Positions 6,859 through 7,310 of a DNA stretch of 7,310 nucleotides are shown piece after piece. This DNA is from Cloacimonetes bacterium UBA6081. GTDB lineage: Bacteria; Cloacimonadota; Cloacimonadia; Cloacimonadales; Cloacimonadaceae. The stretch is from positions 12,474-19,783 of the forward strand of contig DIXL01000112.1 in NCBI GenBank assembly GCA_002428685.1. Reading direction: 5' to 3'. A program made the position numbers and the translations under genes. A model generated the notes under the pieces. It was not told where the DNA came from and ran no database searches. It saw only the letters and a program-made list of their open reading frames with translations. Each line of letters starts with the position of its first letter. The stretch's first letter is position 1.

Positions 6859-6925
6859 AAATAAGGAGTTATTAAGGAAGCAATAAGGACTTTACCCTTA
6901 TTGACTCCTTATTGATTCCTTATTT
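6859..6925. repeat. Long imperfect hairpin built of AATAAGGA units
   Basis: Arms 6859-6888 and 6896-6925 are reverse complements at 25 of 30 positions around a 7-base loop (ACTTTAC). Each arm holds three TAAGG/CCTTA cores about 11 bp apart, roughly one helical turn. CTTGCTTGA occurs just outside the left arm (6851-6859, overlapping it by one base) and again just outside the right arm as TTGCTTGA (6927-6934), as a direct repeat. It could be an inserted palindromic repeat with flanking duplication, a hairpin in the kamD leader, or an array of protein-binding sites. Nothing decides between these here. Confidence 0.75.
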
Positions 6926-6977
6926 CTTGCTTGAGAAGTGATAATTTTAGTAACAAGGATTTAAGGATCGTTAAGTT

Positions 6978-7137
6978 TGGAGTCGATGCCGCCTGAGTAA
7001 AGTTTAAATAGGTCTCTTATTATGGGCGGCATGGACTACAAACGGCACTTGCTGAGGTAGCAACTGCCGTGTGTAGTCCTTTTAGCCATGAAATTGGGAG
7101 ATAAGTTTTGGGCTTGGGAGAGGCTAAAACGACTCCA
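6978..7137. ncRNA. Candidate structured RNA (or DNA) forming an exact four-way junction
   Basis: Four helices abut with no unpaired base at the junction. P1: TGGAGTCG 6978-6985 with CGACTCCA 7130-7137. P2: ATGCCGCC 6986-6993 with GGCGGCAT 7025-7032. P3: 7033-7053 with 7059-7079, 21 bp with two mismatches (A7041/G7071 and C7048/C7064) and a GAGGT loop. P4: TTTTAGCC 7080-7087 with GGCTAAAA 7122-7129. Beyond its 8 bp, P2 continues in plus-strand RNA through U-G and G-U pairs (6994/7024, 6995/7023) and, after a bulge at 7022, a further A-U/G-U/U-A/A-U/A-U run, which would be A-C mismatches on the minus strand; this mildly favours plus-strand RNA. The P4 loop has a direct repeat TTGGGAGA (7094-7101, 7114-7121). 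I recognise no riboswitch or housekeeping RNA. Strand and function are unknown; the pairing itself is directly visible. Confidence 0.5.
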
Positions 7138-7176
7138 CATATAATGGGGTGGTGTTGGTTTCCGCATGTTACTCTG

Positions 7177-7310
7177 TTATAAGTCAAGGAATTTCTCGAC
7201 TAAATCTGGTCTTTCTTCCACAATGTTTTCGGAAAGAAAGTCGGGTGGAGCAGCAGGAAGCGATGTTGACTTCGAGTCACTACTCATTGCCGGTGTCTGC
7301 TCCTTTCGAA
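7177..7310 (-). CDS. C-terminal fragment of an unidentified protein (runs off the right edge)
   Basis: The minus strand is open from the window edge to TAA at 7179-7177, giving 43 residues that end PDFLSENIVEERPDLVEKFLDL. The tail is acidic and helix-like, and the other two minus-strand frames are closed in this stretch. An internal ATG (7287-7285) would make a 36-aa protein, but the nearest AGGAG is 12 nt upstream, rather far, so I prefer the end of a longer gene. It points the same way as kamDE, about 407 bp upstream. I do not recognise the family. A plus-strand frame (ATG at 7223) is also open to the edge, but has no ribosome-binding site. Confidence 0.45.
   Translation of the reverse strand, partial: RKEQTPAMSSDSKSTSLPAAPPDFLSENIVEERPDLVEKFLDL

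Larger units (their letters stand above)
6770..7176. other. 407-bp gene-free stretch packed with inverted repeats
   Basis: No reading frame here looks coding on either strand. Reading from kamD outward it contains an 8-bp perfect hairpin (6832-6854), a 30-bp-armed imperfect hairpin (6859-6925), a short plain linker, and an exact four-way-junction fold (6978-7137). About 40 bp of plain sequence remain before the neighbouring reading frame. I found no convincing sigma-70 promoter for kamD. A perfect TTGACA (6801-6806) points the wrong way (plus strand) and lacks a -10 partner. This is the leader of kamDE if transcription comes from the right. Confidence 0.7.

Noticed and set aside
6978..7137. 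Retron msr-msd or bridge-RNA-type element
   Set aside because: An outer stem with internal stem-loops resembles such RNAs superficially, but no reverse transcriptase or IS110-type recombinase is encoded in the window, and the diagnostic motifs were not seen.
7140..7145. Perfect TATAAT on the plus strand, just past the four-way junction
   Set aside because: No -35 element lies at a suitable distance and no supported plus-strand gene follows; short AT-rich matches are common.
6770..7176. Cobalamin or lysine riboswitch upstream of kamDE
   Set aside because: It would fit a B12-dependent lysine enzyme, but I could not find the B12 box (GCCACTG-type core) or the conserved lysine-box core on the minus strand, and the four-way junction does not match either fold.

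Overview
The window carries a set of genes that all read leftward on the minus strand. In order of transcription they are: the tail of an unidentified gene entering from the right edge (7310-7177); a 407-bp gene-free stretch rich in inverted repeats; kamD and kamE, the two subunits of coenzyme-B12/PLP-dependent D-lysine (beta-lysine) 5,6-aminomutase; a 281-bp gap made almost entirely of tandem repeats; rseP, a site-2 intramembrane metalloprotease; tgt, the queuosine tRNA-guanine transglycosylase; and a secreted NlpC/P60 cell-wall endopeptidase with SH3 domains. No tRNA, rRNA or CRISPR array was seen.

The organism is probably an anaerobic, amino-acid-fermenting Gram-negative-type bacterium. 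KamDE is a hallmark of lysine fermentation, and RseP with a signal-peptide-bearing NlpC/P60 protein fits an envelope with periplasmic proteolysis. The protein style and the repeat families (palindromes that translate as FPRRRESS / LDSRLRGND, and a CACCTTTY microsatellite) make me think of Candidatus Cloacimonadota. That is an impression from memory, not a demonstrated assignment.

kamD and kamE overlap by 4 nt (ATGA) and form one translationally coupled unit. rseP, tgt and the NlpC/P60 gene are separated by only 8 and 6 nt and look like a second operon, with the ribosome-binding site of tgt overlapping the rseP stop and that of the NlpC/P60 frame lying in the last codons of tgt. The 281-bp repeat block between kamE and rseP probably separates the two units.

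The ordinary genes are intact, with catalytic residues in the expected places. The interesting material lies between and at the ends of them: (a) at 6978-7137, four helices that join with no unpaired base between them, an exact four-way junction, upstream of kamDE; (b) beside it, at 6859-6925, a 30-bp-armed hairpin built of AATAAGGA-type units about 11 bp apart; (c) a 141-bp element with perfect 31-bp terminal inverted repeats that has been absorbed in frame into the NlpC/P60 reading frame, leaving its signal peptide about 88 residues from the only credible start codon; (d) a 48-bp in-frame duplication beside it; (e) a 69-bp tandem duplication and an 8-bp microsatellite directly after kamE.
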